Origin: Papio anubis
Lineage: Eukaryota; Chordata; Mammalia; Primates; Cercopithecidae
DNA length: 64,000 bases
NCBI RefSeq assembly: GCF_008728515.1
Contig: NC_044986.1
Coordinates: 56,470,855-56,534,854 of the forward strand
Reading direction: 5' to 3'
This document shows positions 1 to 12,172 of the stretch, piece after piece. Under the pieces are notes generated by a model. The model made no database searches and was not told the DNA's origin. It was given only the letters and a program-made list of their open reading frames with translations. The stretch's first letter is position 1. Every line of letters starts with the position of its first letter. The translations under genes were made by a program, and so were the position numbers.

Positions 1-357
1 AGACAGCATGAGAATTCCTTAAGGACAACTTGTCATTGTTGGATAAACACAACCACAGATACCAATCCTTTGTTCTGGGAAACTTATACATGGAAAATGA
101 CAGCCTGATACTAGTCACTAAAATGGAAAGTTAACTAGAGCATGTTCCTTTAAAAAATTTTAAAAAATATTTAATATTTTAAAATAGTCTCTTGTACGAC
201 TAACTGGTGACTAGAAGGCCACAATTATGAGAGGCTGTACCCTTCAAAGATGAAGCTTTGTTTAAAACCTTAACAAGTATTGAATACATGCTATGTTCCA
301 GGTTTTGGGGATCAAATAATGAGCAAGACATAGTCTGTGTTTAAAAGTCTACAGTAG
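1..357. other. Unique AT-rich sequence
   Basis: No gene or clear repeat is visible. An A/T-only patch lies at about 150-185. The right end (343-356) looks like the left target-site copy of the following Alu. Confidence 0.5.
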
Positions 358-668
358 GGCTGGGTGTAGTGGGTCATGCCTGTAATCCCTCAGCACTTTG
401 GGAGGCTGAGAGGAGAGGATCATTTGAGCCTAAGAGTCTGAGACCAACTTGGGCTGAACATAGTGGGACCCCGTCTCTACAAAAAATATTTTAAAAATTA
501 GCTGGGGGTGGTGGTGTACACCTGTAGCCTCAGTTACTCAGGAGGCTGAGGTGGGAGGATTGCTTGAACCTGGGACTTCAAGGCTACAGTGAGCTGTGAT
601 TGTGCTACTGCACTCCAGTCTGGGCAATGGAGTGAGACCTCGTCTGAAAAAAAAAAAAAAAAAAAAAA
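358..668 (+). mobile_element. AluJ-type SINE, full length
   Basis: A dimeric Alu in sense orientation: left arm from the GGCTGGGTG start, a central A-rich linker near 481-500, right arm, then a pure A tail at 646-668. Many diagnostic differences (for example CCTAAGAGTCTGAGACC in the left arm) fit the old AluJ group. Candidate target-site copies are AAAAGTCTACAGT at 343-355 and AAAAGTATGCAGT at 661-673, with two mismatches. It is a non-autonomous retrotransposon copied by L1 machinery. The short open frames across it have no coding value. Confidence 0.93.
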
Positions 669-2717
669 GTATGCAGTGTTCAAAATATATCTTATCTTAC
701 AGATGTAAGTGTTTTCAAAATATGACAACAATCATTGAATTACAGAAGTATGTAAATTTACAATACATCAAAATAATGTTGAGTTAGAATACAAAATAAT
801 CAATAATTCAAGATTAAATAAAGCTGAAACATATCTAGATTCTGAAAAGCAATTTTTAACATTATTGGCTTCTACTTTTCAAGCTGGTTGCCATCACTCA
901 TTGTACTCAACTAAAGAAAAAGATGGCATTCACTACCCAACATTATTCTCTGGAAATGTTTGCTATCATGAATACCTACAAAGATATTCTTACAAAAATC
1001 TTACTTACAAAAGTAAAAAGAGACTCCTAAAACAGAAGAATTAAATTCCTTACAGATTCTTAAGCTTAACAGGTGATTATTAGTAACTATGAATATTTTC
1101 CCGAAATACACTGAAATTTATGCTATATAATATAATTACATATTTGTCAATAGTCCAATTAGAAGACACAGTTTAATTTTTATTACTAGGTTTTGCAATA
1201 TATTCTGAGGATCATGATAAAACATCTAAAAAATAAACATTAGAATTAGGATAGAGTTGGCAAACACATATTTACTTTGTGACTAAAAATGTCTTAACAT
1301 TATAAAGAGAATGACTTCAAAAGGACACCACATTAGATTGTAAATTCTTTTTGGTCTTACAGATAACTTAAACTTGATTATTATCCAAATTTATAACTGA
1401 CCTGAAGTAGCATCTTTATATTGTCACACAGCACAAATTTAGTTGGTAAGTAAATATTACATTTACTATATAACTAAAAGTTTCCATTTCAAAACAAACA
1501 CTATAATAGTCTCAGCAGTAAAAGACAAGTTTTGTGATTCCTTTTTTTGAGTTTGACTGTAGAAAATATCCTACTTGCCCGCAATTTTCTTAAGTGAAAA
1601 TCAACAATAAAATGAGGGATTCCTCCAATAATTAGATATGTATTTATTAGTGGATCAATCACTGAAAATATATATATAAAATAGGAAACAGCCGAGTTCA
1701 AAGATTTTCTATTTGGCATTATAGGGTAACGTCACGGGATTTAAAATTAATGCACATCAGTTGCTATTGAGGGATCTTATTATGAGCTACCTCTAAAAGG
1801 CACATTAAAATTGGATTACATTTGGGTTTTGTTCAATATTAAAGTCTAGGTTTTTTTCATGAGCATTATTGAAGAGTTAAACTTTAAAGTTAACTTTTCA
1901 TCAATTATTTATGTCAAAACTAGTTCTAGTTCTTCCATACAGAAAATATCTAAACAATACCATAAAAACCACAAGCCGGACAGAAGCAGCAGGAAGTATT
2001 AATGATCATTCATGAAAATGCAATTATCTACTATACCCTCTTTGCAAGGATTTTATCCATAGTTCAGCTCATGCAGATAAAGTGTTCAGTCTTTCATTCA
2101 AGTCAGAGACGAAGGCAGGAGAGGAAAAATTCTTCTTCATTTTCCAGCAAAACCCAGTACAGCAATAGTATATACTACTCTATTGTGATGGAACTTCTAT
2201 ATGATTTGTATCAGGTCAGTACCCTTCCAGAGTTACTGCTTAGGGCATGATAATTTCCAATTCAGTCTGTCATTTTATTACACGTTTTTCAAACAGCATG
2301 CCCACCAAAACAGAAAACACTGCACATATGGGCTGAGATCAAATGCTTTCACCATTTAGTTGATATATTCTGACAGAAGGCAGAAACAAGATGGTCTACT
2401 TTTATTTGGGCTTTCCTTTTGGATCTCAGATTTTTTAAATTTATTAATTAATAAAAGGCCAGAACTCTTCAGGTACATTCTTTAAGATTTGTTATAGCAA
2501 ACCTTATTGCTCAAACCCTTCCCAGCAATGAGTATTTCTCAAAGCTGTCTAACTATGTAATTTATGATTCTGCATATGTAAAGTTTTCAAATCCACAACT
2601 GATGGAACAGAATACACATCATAATTTAACAGTACAGTGTAAAAGTTTTGGAAGGGTAAGTTGATAATTTTTAGAGTGATATAACATGATTTTTAGGACT
2701 CACTTGCCAATATGCTT

Positions 2718-2781
2718 ACATTACTAGTACATTTCAATTGGCATTAATTACATTACTAGTAAATTTCAATTGGCATTAATG
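2718..2781. repeat. Tandem duplication, two 32-bp units
   Basis: Two adjacent units (2718-2749 and 2750-2781) both contain ACATTACTAGT followed by ATTTCAATTGGCATTAAT. They differ at only one or two positions, so the duplication is fairly young or has been conserved. Confidence 0.85.
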
Positions 2782-2941
2782 TCTGGCATTCATCTTATAG
2801 CTTTATTATGAATCTCAAAGTTTACCCTTAAAAAGGCTTTCTTTGAGACACAAAGAATGTTTTACAAAATCTCATTCAGATTAAAGTTTCATAATTGTAC
2901 ATATGCAATATTGCCACATTCCATGAAGGTCACGGAAGGTT

Positions 2942-3153
2942 AATCTTTTTGCAAAAAATATTCTATCTTTAAGAGTACAAAGAGGAAAACTGAATCCATT
3001 TAAAATAAAGATAAAAATTGTAAGTTTTCCAAATTGCTTTTTGTAACACTGTGAAATGACAGCTGTTTTCTCAAAACCATTAGCACGTCTGTCCACCTGA
3101 CATTAGAACAAGCAACATGTCCTCATTTTTATGATGTCTCATTCTAGTCATTA
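2942..3153 (+). repeat. Donor copy of a 212-bp local duplication
   Basis: This block recurs without any difference I could find at 5946-6157, in the same orientation and 3,004 bp downstream. It is embedded in continuous unique sequence without flanking direct repeats, while the other copy interrupts a MIR and is flanked by a 12-bp direct repeat. So this is inferred to be the source. Confidence 0.9.
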
Positions 3154-4840
3154 TGACTATTTCACTAAATGTTTAAACACAATCTTCAGGAATCTAAGGT
3201 GTTCTCAGAGTTAGATACACTGATGTTAACTGCATAACATCGCACAGTTAGATGAAAGGATACAGGTAGAAACAAGAGATCACATGAAAATTTTCAACTA
3301 TACCATGATCTACATAGCATTAGGTGAATTCCTCAATATCAAATACTTCAAAACTTCACAGACACAAAGCAAATATTTACTCCCTTTATCTATATAGTAT
3401 ACCTTAAGGAGGCAATGGCTTACTATGCCAATTCTCTAAAATTATTAAACAAGATGACTTATTTATATCTATCTGCAATTCTATTAAGATAGAAATAAAA
3501 TCACATTTTCCAAATTCTAATTACATCCTTCATCTACCATTTATATGAGTTTCAAAAACAAATATTAATTCTATGTTTTCTCCCCCAACTGTAAAATTTC
3601 ATATTGCCCTTTGTAATTAATACATCAGAAAAAGCTGAATTTTAAAGCTGTTGGATTTCTCTTGAAGAAAGTGCAACCATGTAAACCTTTGTACACTCTT
3701 GGATTTACCAGGCTTTTCCTGCACTCCTAATCTCCCCCTGTCTTTTTGTATTTTGTTATGCATCCTCTTAAGGCAGGCCTTAGCTGAACTCACTCCAAAT
3801 TACATCACAGGCAAAACATATCTAGAGTACAGATCGGAACAAAACAGAAAGAAAGGACGGTCCATTGTTCTACACATATTTAACTCAAGTGATCCATGGT
3901 GCAAACAGGTTAATTTCCTTCCTACTCAGCAACAAACATTTTTTAAAAGGCACACCTATTCAGGGCAAAACAGAACTTCTATAAGGAAAGCACATTTCAT
4001 TTAGAAGCTGTAAATGCTTACTTGTTCTGGGAAGCTCTCTCCCTCTTCCACTGCCATTCCCCGTGGCCAAGTAAGAAACCTGATAACTCAATTAGTTAAC
4101 ACTTTGGACAGAGCATCACATGTAAAAATATCTGCCTTCGGAAATGTAAAGGTTTCCCCCACTTCCCAGGAAGGAGGTAGGAGCTGGTCAGAAGCAACTA
4201 ACTAGAGTATTTAAATGGGGGGTGGGCGGGGCAGACAAGAGTACAGAATCTGCTTGGGCCTTACAAACAGCATAGTACCTCCCAGAATTCCCCCACAACT
4301 TACCATATTGGCTCTGTGGATTTAGTCATGATACGTGGAATACCGAGAATAGCAGGGCAATCAGCTGGGGATTGTATCCTGGCTTTCTGGCTGCTTGGAA
4401 TTACTCATGAGACCAGCTTTTGTCATTCTGCTTATCAGCACTTTCCTCTGTACGCACGCTACTCTGACATTCCTTCTAAACACAATACCACCATTTTCTC
4501 CTCTGACTTTCTGGAATACAGTCAGCTTGACTTTTACTATTGGACTTTTTAAACTTCGAATTTCCTTCCCTGTATTGGCTTTTCTAATGAATATATGTCT
4601 GCGTAGACATGTATACCTACAGTAATATACACACTCACACACATACACATGCACACTCTGAGGGCACACTTTACTGCCAAGGAGAGTTACTTTACTAAAC
4701 CAATTTCCTTTTATCAAAGGGCAAATGCAACTGATGATCATCTTTTAAAAAATACAGCACTATGCCAAACTCATGTGTATAGCCAGGGGAAGAGAAAAAA
4801 AAAACCAACTCATTGAATACTTCCGAGATATATTGAATAC

Positions 4841-4846
4841 TTCCTC

Positions 4847-4877
<31 letters not shown>

Positions 4878-4890
4878 AATATATATATAC
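4841..4890. repeat. TA/CA dinucleotide microsatellite
   Basis: A run of TA (about 4846-4854) is followed by about eleven CA units (4855-4876) and a second short AT run to 4890, directly before an Alu T tract. Likely length-polymorphic. Confidence 0.9.
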
Positions 4891-5434
<544 letters not shown>

Positions 5435-5700
5435 AAGTCTGTTCACTCAACACATAATTTACACAGAGCCTAATAAGTGCCAGACATTATTCTAGGCACT
5501 GAGGTACAATGTGGAAGGAAAAACAATGAAGAAAACTGAGAAAATTCCTATTTTTTATGAAACTTATATACACCAGCAGATGTGGGAAGACAGATGATAA
5601 ACCATAAACATAATAAATACCTTGTTGAATACGTTCAAAGTGATAAATTCTATGGGAATAAATAGAGCAGGGAAGGGGGAATCATAAGTGCGTGTTTAGG
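5435..5700 (-). mobile_element. L2 LINE 3' end, antisense
   Basis: The reverse-complemented L2 3' pattern is visible: CACTCAACACATAATTTAC, then GTGCCAGACATTATTCTAGGC, a 'gaaaacaatgaagaaaac' stretch, 'agacagatgataaacc' and 'gtgataaattctatggg'. Divergence is high, as expected for an element older than the placental radiation. It is a dead fragment without coding capacity. Confidence 0.7.
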
Positions 5701-5893
5701 AAATGGGTATATAGGCTTTAATATTGGCAATAATGTCATAATAATGTAGATGGGGAGGATTTTATACAAAATATTATGTTGAACCATATGAAATTGCCAT
5801 TTTTATGGTTTAAAAATAAGTGTATACCAGCAATTTTATATGGATCAACATGATATATCAGCTATTATAATATCAGATCTTATAATAATATTT

Positions 5894-6300
5894 ATCAAAC
5901 ATGCAAGGCACTATATTAATTTCTTTACATACATAAAATAATGTAAATCTTTTTGCAAAAAATATTCTATCTTTAAGAGTACAAAGAGGAAAACTGAATC
6001 CATTTAAAATAAAGATAAAAATTGTAAGTTTTCCAAATTGCTTTTTGTAACACTGTGAAATGACAGCTGTTTTCTCAAAACCATTAGCACGTCTGTCCAC
6101 CTGACATTAGAACAAGCAACATGTCCTCATTTTTATGATGTCTCATTCTAGTCATTACATACATAATCACAGCTATGTTGTGAATCAATTTCTCTGTTTG
6201 TGAGAAAGAAGCTAGAGTTCAGAGAGATCAAGAACTTGCCAAGGTCAGCAACTAGTAAATAGGCAGTATTTATATCTAATTCTACATGATTCTAAAGATA
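5894..6300 (-). mobile_element. MIR SINE, antisense, split by a templated insertion
   Basis: The left part (about 5894-5936) matches the antisense MIR end 'gcaaggcactatattaatttctttacatacat'-like pattern. The right part (6155 to about 6300) continues with the 'tttctctgtttgtgagaaa...agagatcaagaacttgccaaggtcagcaact' pattern that matches the MIR core. Between them lies the 212-bp copied block plus 9 nt of filler. The repeat TTACATACATAA occurs once on each side (5925-5936 and 6155-6166). Confidence 0.65.
5946..6157 (+). repeat. Inserted copy of the 212-bp duplication
   Basis: Identical by eye to 2942-3153. The insertion sits inside a MIR. It is flanked by 12-bp direct repeats (5925-5936 and 6155-6166, the right one overlapping the last 3 bp of the block) and is preceded by a 9-nt non-donor filler (AATAATGTA, 5937-5945). 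It has no poly(A) at either end. This is the form expected of a templated sequence insertion rather than ordinary retrotransposition of a spliced RNA. Confidence 0.9.
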
Positions 6301-7503
6301 AGGCCACACGCTGGCAGCAAATAGTAAACATATATCTTCTTGACTACCATAGTATTTAAAAATAAATTTGAATTAGCAAAACAATTTTGAGCAAAAACAA
6401 CAAAGCTAGAGCTATCAGACTACCTGGCTTAAGAATACATTACAAAGCTATGTAATCAAAACAGTCTAGTATTGGCCAAAAAACCAGACAATTTAGAAAA
6501 ATGGGACAGAATAGAAGGCCCAGAAACAAATCTGTGTGTCTAGTCAATTGTTCTTTGGCAAGGGTGTCAAGAACGCACAATGGGGAAAGGATAGTCTCCT
6601 CAGTAAATGGTGCTGGAAAACCTGGATATCCACATGCAGAAAAATGAAATCAGATTTTATCTAACACTACATACAAAAATTAACTCAAAATGGATTATAG
6701 GCTTAAATGTAAGATCCAAAACCACAAAACTATACAAGAAAACACAAGGCAAAAGTTCTCTTAACATTGATTTTGGCAATGATTTTTTTGCATATGATGT
6801 CAAAAGCTCAGGCCACAAAAGCAAAAATTATTAAATGAGACTACATCAAACTAAAAAGCTTCTTCATAGTAAAGAAAACAATCAACAAAATGAACCAGCA
6901 ACCTATGGATTGGGAAAAAATATTTGTGAACCATACATGTAATAAGAGGTTAATATCCAAAAAATATAATGAACTCATACAACTCAGTAGCAAGAAATCA
7001 AATAACCCAATTTAAAAAATGGGCAAAGAACCTGAATAGACATTTTTCAAAAGTTGACTTCAGGAAGGCTGGTATGTAAGTCTGGCCTTACAAATGACCA
7101 GCAGATATATGAAATGGTGGTTGACATCACTAATTATCAGGGAAATCCAAATCAGAACCACAATGAACTACAACCTCACACCACTTAGAATAGCTATTAT
7201 TAAAAAGACAACAGATAATAAGTGTTGGTGAGGATGCAGAAAAAAGAGAACCCTGGTACACTGTTGATTGGAATGTAAATTGGTACAGCCATTAAGGAAA
7301 ATAGTATGGAAGTTTCTTGAAAAATTTAAAACAGAACTACCTTATGATTCAGCACCCCACTACTGGGTATATTGCCAAGGAAATAAAATCAGTACCTCAA
7401 AGAGATATTTGCACTCCTGTATTTGGTGCAGCATTATTCATAATAGCCAAGATACACAAGAAAACTAAATTATCTGTCGACTAATGAATAAATAAAATGT
7501 GGT

Positions 7504-7527
7504 ATACACACACACACACACACACAA
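7504..7527. repeat. (CA)n microsatellite inside L1
   Basis: About eleven CA units following 'ggta ta'. Probably length-variable. Confidence 0.9.
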
Positions 7528-7985
7528 ATATATATAATTAAATACTATTTGATCATAAAGAGAGATAAATCCTGCCATTTGTGACCACATGGATGAACAT
7601 GGAGGACATTACGCTACGTGAAATTAGCCAGACACAGAAAGACAAACATTGCATGATCCCATTTATATGAGGAATTGAAAAAAGTCAAGTCTACAGAAAG
7701 AGAGAGTAGAAGGGCTAGGAGTAGAAGGGAAAATGGAAAGATGTTGGTCAAGGGGTACAAAGTTTCAGTTATGAAAAATGAATGAGTTCTGGAGACTTAA
7801 TACACAGTAATGTGAATATAGTTAACCATGCTTTATTATATTTGATATTTGCTGAAAGGGTAGATCTTAATTGTTCGCAACACACACATAGACACAGCGG
7901 AAAAAAAAAAAACTATAAAAGGTGACAGATACTAATTAGCTTGACTGTGATGATTATTTTACAATGATATGTATGTCAAAGCATT

Positions 7986-8286
7986 GGCTGGGGGCGGTGG
8001 CTTATGCGTGTAATCTCAGCACTTTGGGAGGCTGAGGTGGGTGGATCACCTGAGGCCAGGAGTTCAAGACCAGCCTTGCCAACATGGCGAAACCCTGTCT
8101 CTACTAAAAATACAAAAATTAGCTGGGTGTGGCGGTGCGCACCTGCAATCCCAGCTACTCAGGAGGCTGAGGCAGAAGCATCACTTGAACCCCAGAGGCG
8201 GAGGTTGCAGTGAGCCGAGATTGTGCCATCACACTCTAGCCTGGGTGACAGAGTGAGGCTCTGTCTCAAAAAAAAAAAAAAAAAAA
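7986..8286 (+). mobile_element. AluSx-type SINE, full length, sense
   Basis: Both arms, the central linker and the A tail (about 8268-8286) are intact. It lies within the 3' UTR of the older L1: L1 text resumes directly after the A tail with GAGTTACATACTTTAAATAT. Confidence 0.94.
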
Positions 8287-8358
8287 GAGTTACATACTTT
8301 AAATATATACAATTTTTATTTGTCAATTTTACCTTGATAAAGATGGAAAAAATATTGA

Positions 8359-9685
8359 AATTAGTTGCCACCGTTTGAAAACTGAGAGACTGCGTATCAA
8401 AATCTGGAGTTCCAGTTACAGGTTGTTCATTATTCACTGCCCCTCTCCTCTTTCCCACCTCTGCTTCATTCATTCATGTATACAATCACCATGCATAGGG
8501 TAGGCACTTAGTATGTGCTAGAAACTATGCTTCGGCAGGGAAACCTGGAAAACCATCACCCGGCTTGCTCTGTGCCTGTTTCTCAACGGACACACAGTGA
8601 GGTGGAGCCAGTCCTCTCTGGAATATAGCAAATCTGATCTGCCTGCGGTAGACACAATGCGTGGGGGAGACAGAAAGGGAAGAAATGCCATAAGTTGACG
8701 CTCTGGAGGTCAGGCTGGCTTAAAAAGTCTTCACTATCCCCATGCCCGGCTTTACCCAATTGAGATCAAACTCTTCCATAAACTTCCAGGACACACCCCA
8801 AGCTCAGCTAACTTCCCTGAAGCTGCAGATTTTGTTCTGATGGCAATTGCTGCGTTTTTCGGTCTGTTCTTTATGTCTGTGTGGAGCACCTTTGCTTTAT
8901 CAAAATCCTGGGGGCCAGGAGTCCAGGCCTGGGGGGTCTGTCCCTCAGATCTTGCAGGCAGACCTTAGTGCCAGCAACAAAAACCAGAAAATAAGACGTC
9001 TGGCTCTAGGCTGGGCATTCGCGTCCTCCTATCCACGGAGACCTCCCCTAGGAACTTGCTTGCGAGTTTAATCATGCTTGCTGGCAAGATATTACTCCTC
9101 ACATTTAATTTAGACCTTTGCTATCAATTTCTTAATCTCTGTCTTTAGTGAGAAGAGACAGCAGTTGGTTATCATCTTTTTAAATACTCCATGCTGTTAC
9201 TCAGTCATTTCCCTCCCCACAGTCTTCCCCACTCCAGGATAAATAATCCCTACTCCTTCAACCTTTTTGTGGTGCTCTTGAGAGAAAAACATGCTACAAT
9301 TATATGAAATAAGAAGACTAATAATTCCCATAATTGTGTCTTTCAACCCACCCCCAGGCCAGGACGTTTTGTTTCTCAAACTATTGTCACTCATCTCAAA
9401 GATACTGCAGCAGCAAAAGGAGATGGAGGCAGAAGCTGAATGCCCCAAAGGGTGAGCCCAGGCAGATGGGGAGGCTGGTGGAGCCTGAGCCGGGACTCTG
9501 GTGGATGGTCTGAAAGTGCTGCATTCACAGTGGGATATGGCGTTAACTTTTTCCATCTCATTTGATGACAACAATATGCCTTGCCTCAAGAAAAGTCAAT
9601 ATGTAAAAATACCTTTTTTTTTTTTCACAGAAAATAAACCGAAGACATCACATAACCTCAGAGCCCATTTAACCGAACCCCATCC
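8359..9685. other. Unique sequence with somewhat higher GC
   Basis: No Alu or L1 is present. The 8.5-9.1 kb part is moderately GC-rich but poor in CpG, so it is not a CpG island. Open frames at 8847-9071 (+) and 9197-9589 (-, 130 codons) have no recognisable domain. I see no supported gene. Confidence 0.5.
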
Positions 9686-10372
9686 TTTTTAATTATTTCC
9701 ATGGTTTTTGGAGTAAAGGTGGTTTTTGGTTACATTGATAAGCTATTTAGCAGTGGTTTCTGAGATTTTGGTGCACCCATCAGCCAAGCAGTATACACTG
9801 TACCCAATGTGTAGTCTTTCTCACTCCCTCTCAACTTTCCCCACTGAGTCCCCAAAGTCCATTATATCACTCTTATGCCTTTGTGTCCATCATAGCTTAG
9901 CTCTCACTTATAAGTGAGAATATTTGATATTTGGTTTTCCGTTCTTGAGTTACTTCACTTACAATAATGGCCTCTACCTTCATCCAAGTTGTTGCAAAAG
10001 ACATTATTTCACTTCTTTTTATGGCTGAGTAGTATTTCATGGTGTATGTGCATATATATACACACATACATACACATGATATATATGTGATATATATATA
10101 TATAACATTTTCTTTATCCACTTGTTGGCCGACAGGCATTTAGGTTGATTCCATATCTTTGCAATTGTGAATTGTGCTGATATAAACACGTGTGTGCATG
10201 TCTTTTTCATATAATGACTCCTTTTCCTTTGGGTAGATACCCAGTAGTGGGATTGTTGGATTGAATGATAGTTCTATTTTTAGTTCTTTAAGGAATCTCC
10301 ATACTGTTTTCCATAGTGGTTGTATTAATTTACATTCCCACCAGCAGTGTAAAAGTGTTGAACCTCATCATT
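9686..10372 (-). mobile_element. L1PB/L1MA-type LINE 3' end, antisense
   Basis: Reverse-complemented L1 3' UTR ('atggtttttggagtaaaggtgg', 'gctctcacttataagtgagaa') leading into the end of ORF2 ('tttatggctgagtagtatttcatggtgta' and 'ccagtagtgggattgttggattgaa' patterns). About 690 bp remain, 5'-truncated near 10372. An AT/CA-rich microsatellite expanded within it at about 10050-10103. Confidence 0.9.
10050..10103. repeat. AT/CA compound microsatellite
   Basis: Alternating TA, CA and TACA units within the L1 fragment. Likely variable in length. Confidence 0.8.
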
Positions 10373-10492
10373 TTTTAGATGAAAAAAAGCCCAGAGTGAC
10401 TGCATGATGACACATTGTGAGTTGATCTTGCTGTGTCTAGAATACATAACTGTATTCCGTGAACAAGCATAAAGACTTAGGGTATTTACGAG

Positions 10493-10680
10493 TGGTCCTC
10501 CTGCCCTGGCCTCCTGAGTAGTAGGTGTGAGCTACCACATCCATCTAATTTTTGAAATTTTTTGTAGAGACAGGGTCTATGTTGCCTAGACTGGTCTCAA
10601 ACTTCTGGCCGCAAGTGATCCACCCCCTTCAGGCTCCCAAAGAGCTGGGATTTAGGCATAAGCCACCATGCTCTGCCCAG
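10493..10680 (-). mobile_element. Partial AluJ-type SINE, antisense
   Basis: Shows 'cctcctgccctggcctcctgagtag', the T-rich linker with TTTTTGTAGAGACAGGGTCT, and the 'ctcccaaagagctgggatttaggcataagccacc' end. The A-tail side is missing, and divergence is high. Confidence 0.85.
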
Positions 10681-10994
10681 CTTTCACATTTTTAAATGGT
10701 TGAAAAAAATCCAAAGAAGAAAAATATTCTAACGAGAAAATCATATGCCATTCAAATTTCAGTGTCCACAAATAAAGTTCTATTGGAACACAACCTTGTT
10801 TGGACATGTAGTAGAATGTATGCATGCAATGACAGGGGTGGCAGGGACAAACCAGGGGCTGTGGCTGGCTTGAGAGACACCAAAAAGTATTGCACTTTAG
10901 AGAGGTTTTGTGCTTTGAGTCAGAACAGGGGTTTTGGTGGTGGTTCAGGGGCGCGTGTGCTTGGGGCGGAAGTCCCAGTGCCAAACACAAGCGG

Positions 10995-11243
10995 CATGAT
11001 CCCCACAGCTGCACAGCCTCATCCTCCAGGGCTCAAGCAACTCTCCCACCTCAGCCTCCTAAGTAGCTTCAGATCTGATTATTAATGCCACACCTTGCAA
11101 CTGTTTTTTTTTTTTAATTTTAGTAGGGTGAGGTCTTGCTAGAATTTGCCCTGGATGAAATTCAAACTCTTGAGCACAAGCAATCCTCCTGCCGTGGCCT
11201 CCCAAAGTGCTGGGATTATAGACATAAGCTTCTATGTTTGGCC
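10995..11243 (-). mobile_element. Degenerate partial AluJ-type SINE, antisense
   Basis: Recognisable by 'ccagggctcaagcaactctcccacctcagcctcctaagtag', a mid-element T run (11105-11116), and the 'ggcctcccaaagtgctgggattatagacataagc' end. The tail portion of the right arm is absent. Confidence 0.82.
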
Positions 11244-11895
11244 TACAATGTACTTTTAAATGAAAGGCTGTGGACTCCCGTGAACCTAGAATGCTGTGTG
11301 ATCCTGAGATTGAAAAAATGGTAGAAACCACATATGCCCCAGAAGAGTCCACTTACCCATTAGCTTTGTATGAAAAAAAAAAAAAAAAACCTATCTTTTC
11401 AATGTGACAAATTTAAGTAATATCCTCTCTAGCCTCTCTTTGTGTGTCACACATGAAACGCTGAGCAGGACCTGGATTCTATATAATTTACTCTGTTCAA
11501 TATTCAGTAAAAATAGGAAATGCTCTATAAAAGAAAATGGGACAACAGCATTTATATCACTGATGAGACTCCTGAAAACTTGTAGTAACAAAATGTGCCC
11601 TTTTTCTTGTTTTCTCCCTTCTTTCAAACTGAGGACATGACACAGACATTATTCAAAGGAACACATGGAAAAAGCAGCTCATTGAGCTTGTAAGAGGGCA
11701 AATGATCTAATCTACAAGGAAGCTTTTAAGCAGCCAATTAGTCGTTGGCTGTGACAATCACTATTTCCTATGATCTTCATTAGAACATATTCTACTTTCC
11801 CTTATCAGCCAAGATAACAGATAAGATAAAGGATTAAAGAAAAGTTTAGAGACCCAGCCTTGATAGGAGACCCTTGACTTTGGATGGAATCTGGC
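11244..11895. other. Unique sequence
   Basis: No recognised gene or repeat apart from an A run at 11371-11389. Two overlapping open frames of 78 codons on opposite strands (about 11391-11640) show no known domain. Confidence 0.4.
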
Positions 11896-12172
11896 TTTTT
11901 TTTTTTTTTTTTTTTTTAGATGGAATCTCGCTCAGTTGCCCAGGCTGGGTGCTGTGTGAAACGTCGCGTACTACCTTCCACCTTTCAAGCCTCCCAGCGT
12001 GGCTGGGGACTACAGGTGTGCACCACCATGCCCGGCTAACTTTTATATTTTTAGTAGAGACGGGGTTTCACCATGTTGGCAAGGCTGGTTTCAAACTCCT
12101 GACATCAGGTGATCTGCCTGCCTTGACCTCCCAAATTGCTGGGATTACAGACGTGAACCACTGTGCCTGACC
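11896..12172 (-). mobile_element. AluS-type SINE, antisense, scrambled right arm
   Basis: T tract 11896-11917, then a normal start ('gatggaatctcgctcagttgcccaggctggg'). About 11950-12000 does not fit the usual Alu text and is some 30-35 bp shorter. Normal sequence resumes from 'ggactacaggtgtgcaccacc' to the element end. This is an internally rearranged copy. Confidence 0.88.

Larger units (their letters stand above)
669..4840. other. Long AT-rich unique region, no recognised gene
   Basis: About 4 kb with no Alu or L1. It contains a short tandem duplication at 2718-2781 and the donor block of a local templated insertion at 2942-3153. Open frames of 60-126 codons occur on both strands, but none shows a recognisable domain, and the A/T richness and scattered stops argue against coding. 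The reverse strand near 4306-4312 holds a good splice-donor-like GTAAGT, but no matching acceptor with a pyrimidine tract was found, so I do not call an exon. Confidence 0.55.
6374..8358 (+). mobile_element. L1M-type LINE, 3' part, sense, split by AluS
   Basis: The sequence follows the L1 ORF2 C-terminal region (the 'gagcaaaaacaacaaagctag' and 'tgggacagaatagaaggcccag' patterns) through the end of ORF2 and the 3' UTR, finishing with the 'ttatttgtcaattttaccttgataaag' end typical of L1MA/L1MB. Two small frame fragments remain (6607-6834, 7268-7468), but stops and shifts break the reading frame. A CA microsatellite (7504-7527) grew within it, and an AluS inserted in the 3' UTR at 7986. It is a dead, 5'-truncated copy. 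Confidence 0.88.

Noticed and set aside
4300..4745. Possible - strand exon with a GTAAGT donor near 4306-4312 and a 126-codon frame
   Set aside because: The donor follows the frame's stop, no acceptor with a pyrimidine tract is visible, and the frame runs through a CA/TA-rich stretch.
8004..8473. Open frames of 69-104 codons across Alu copies (also in most other Alus of the window)
   Set aside because: They are by-products of Alu sequence on either strand, with typical Alu-derived peptides, and carry no evidence of use.
8500..9100. CpG-island promoter in the higher-GC patch
   Set aside because: CpG dinucleotides are sparse and no first-exon pattern follows.
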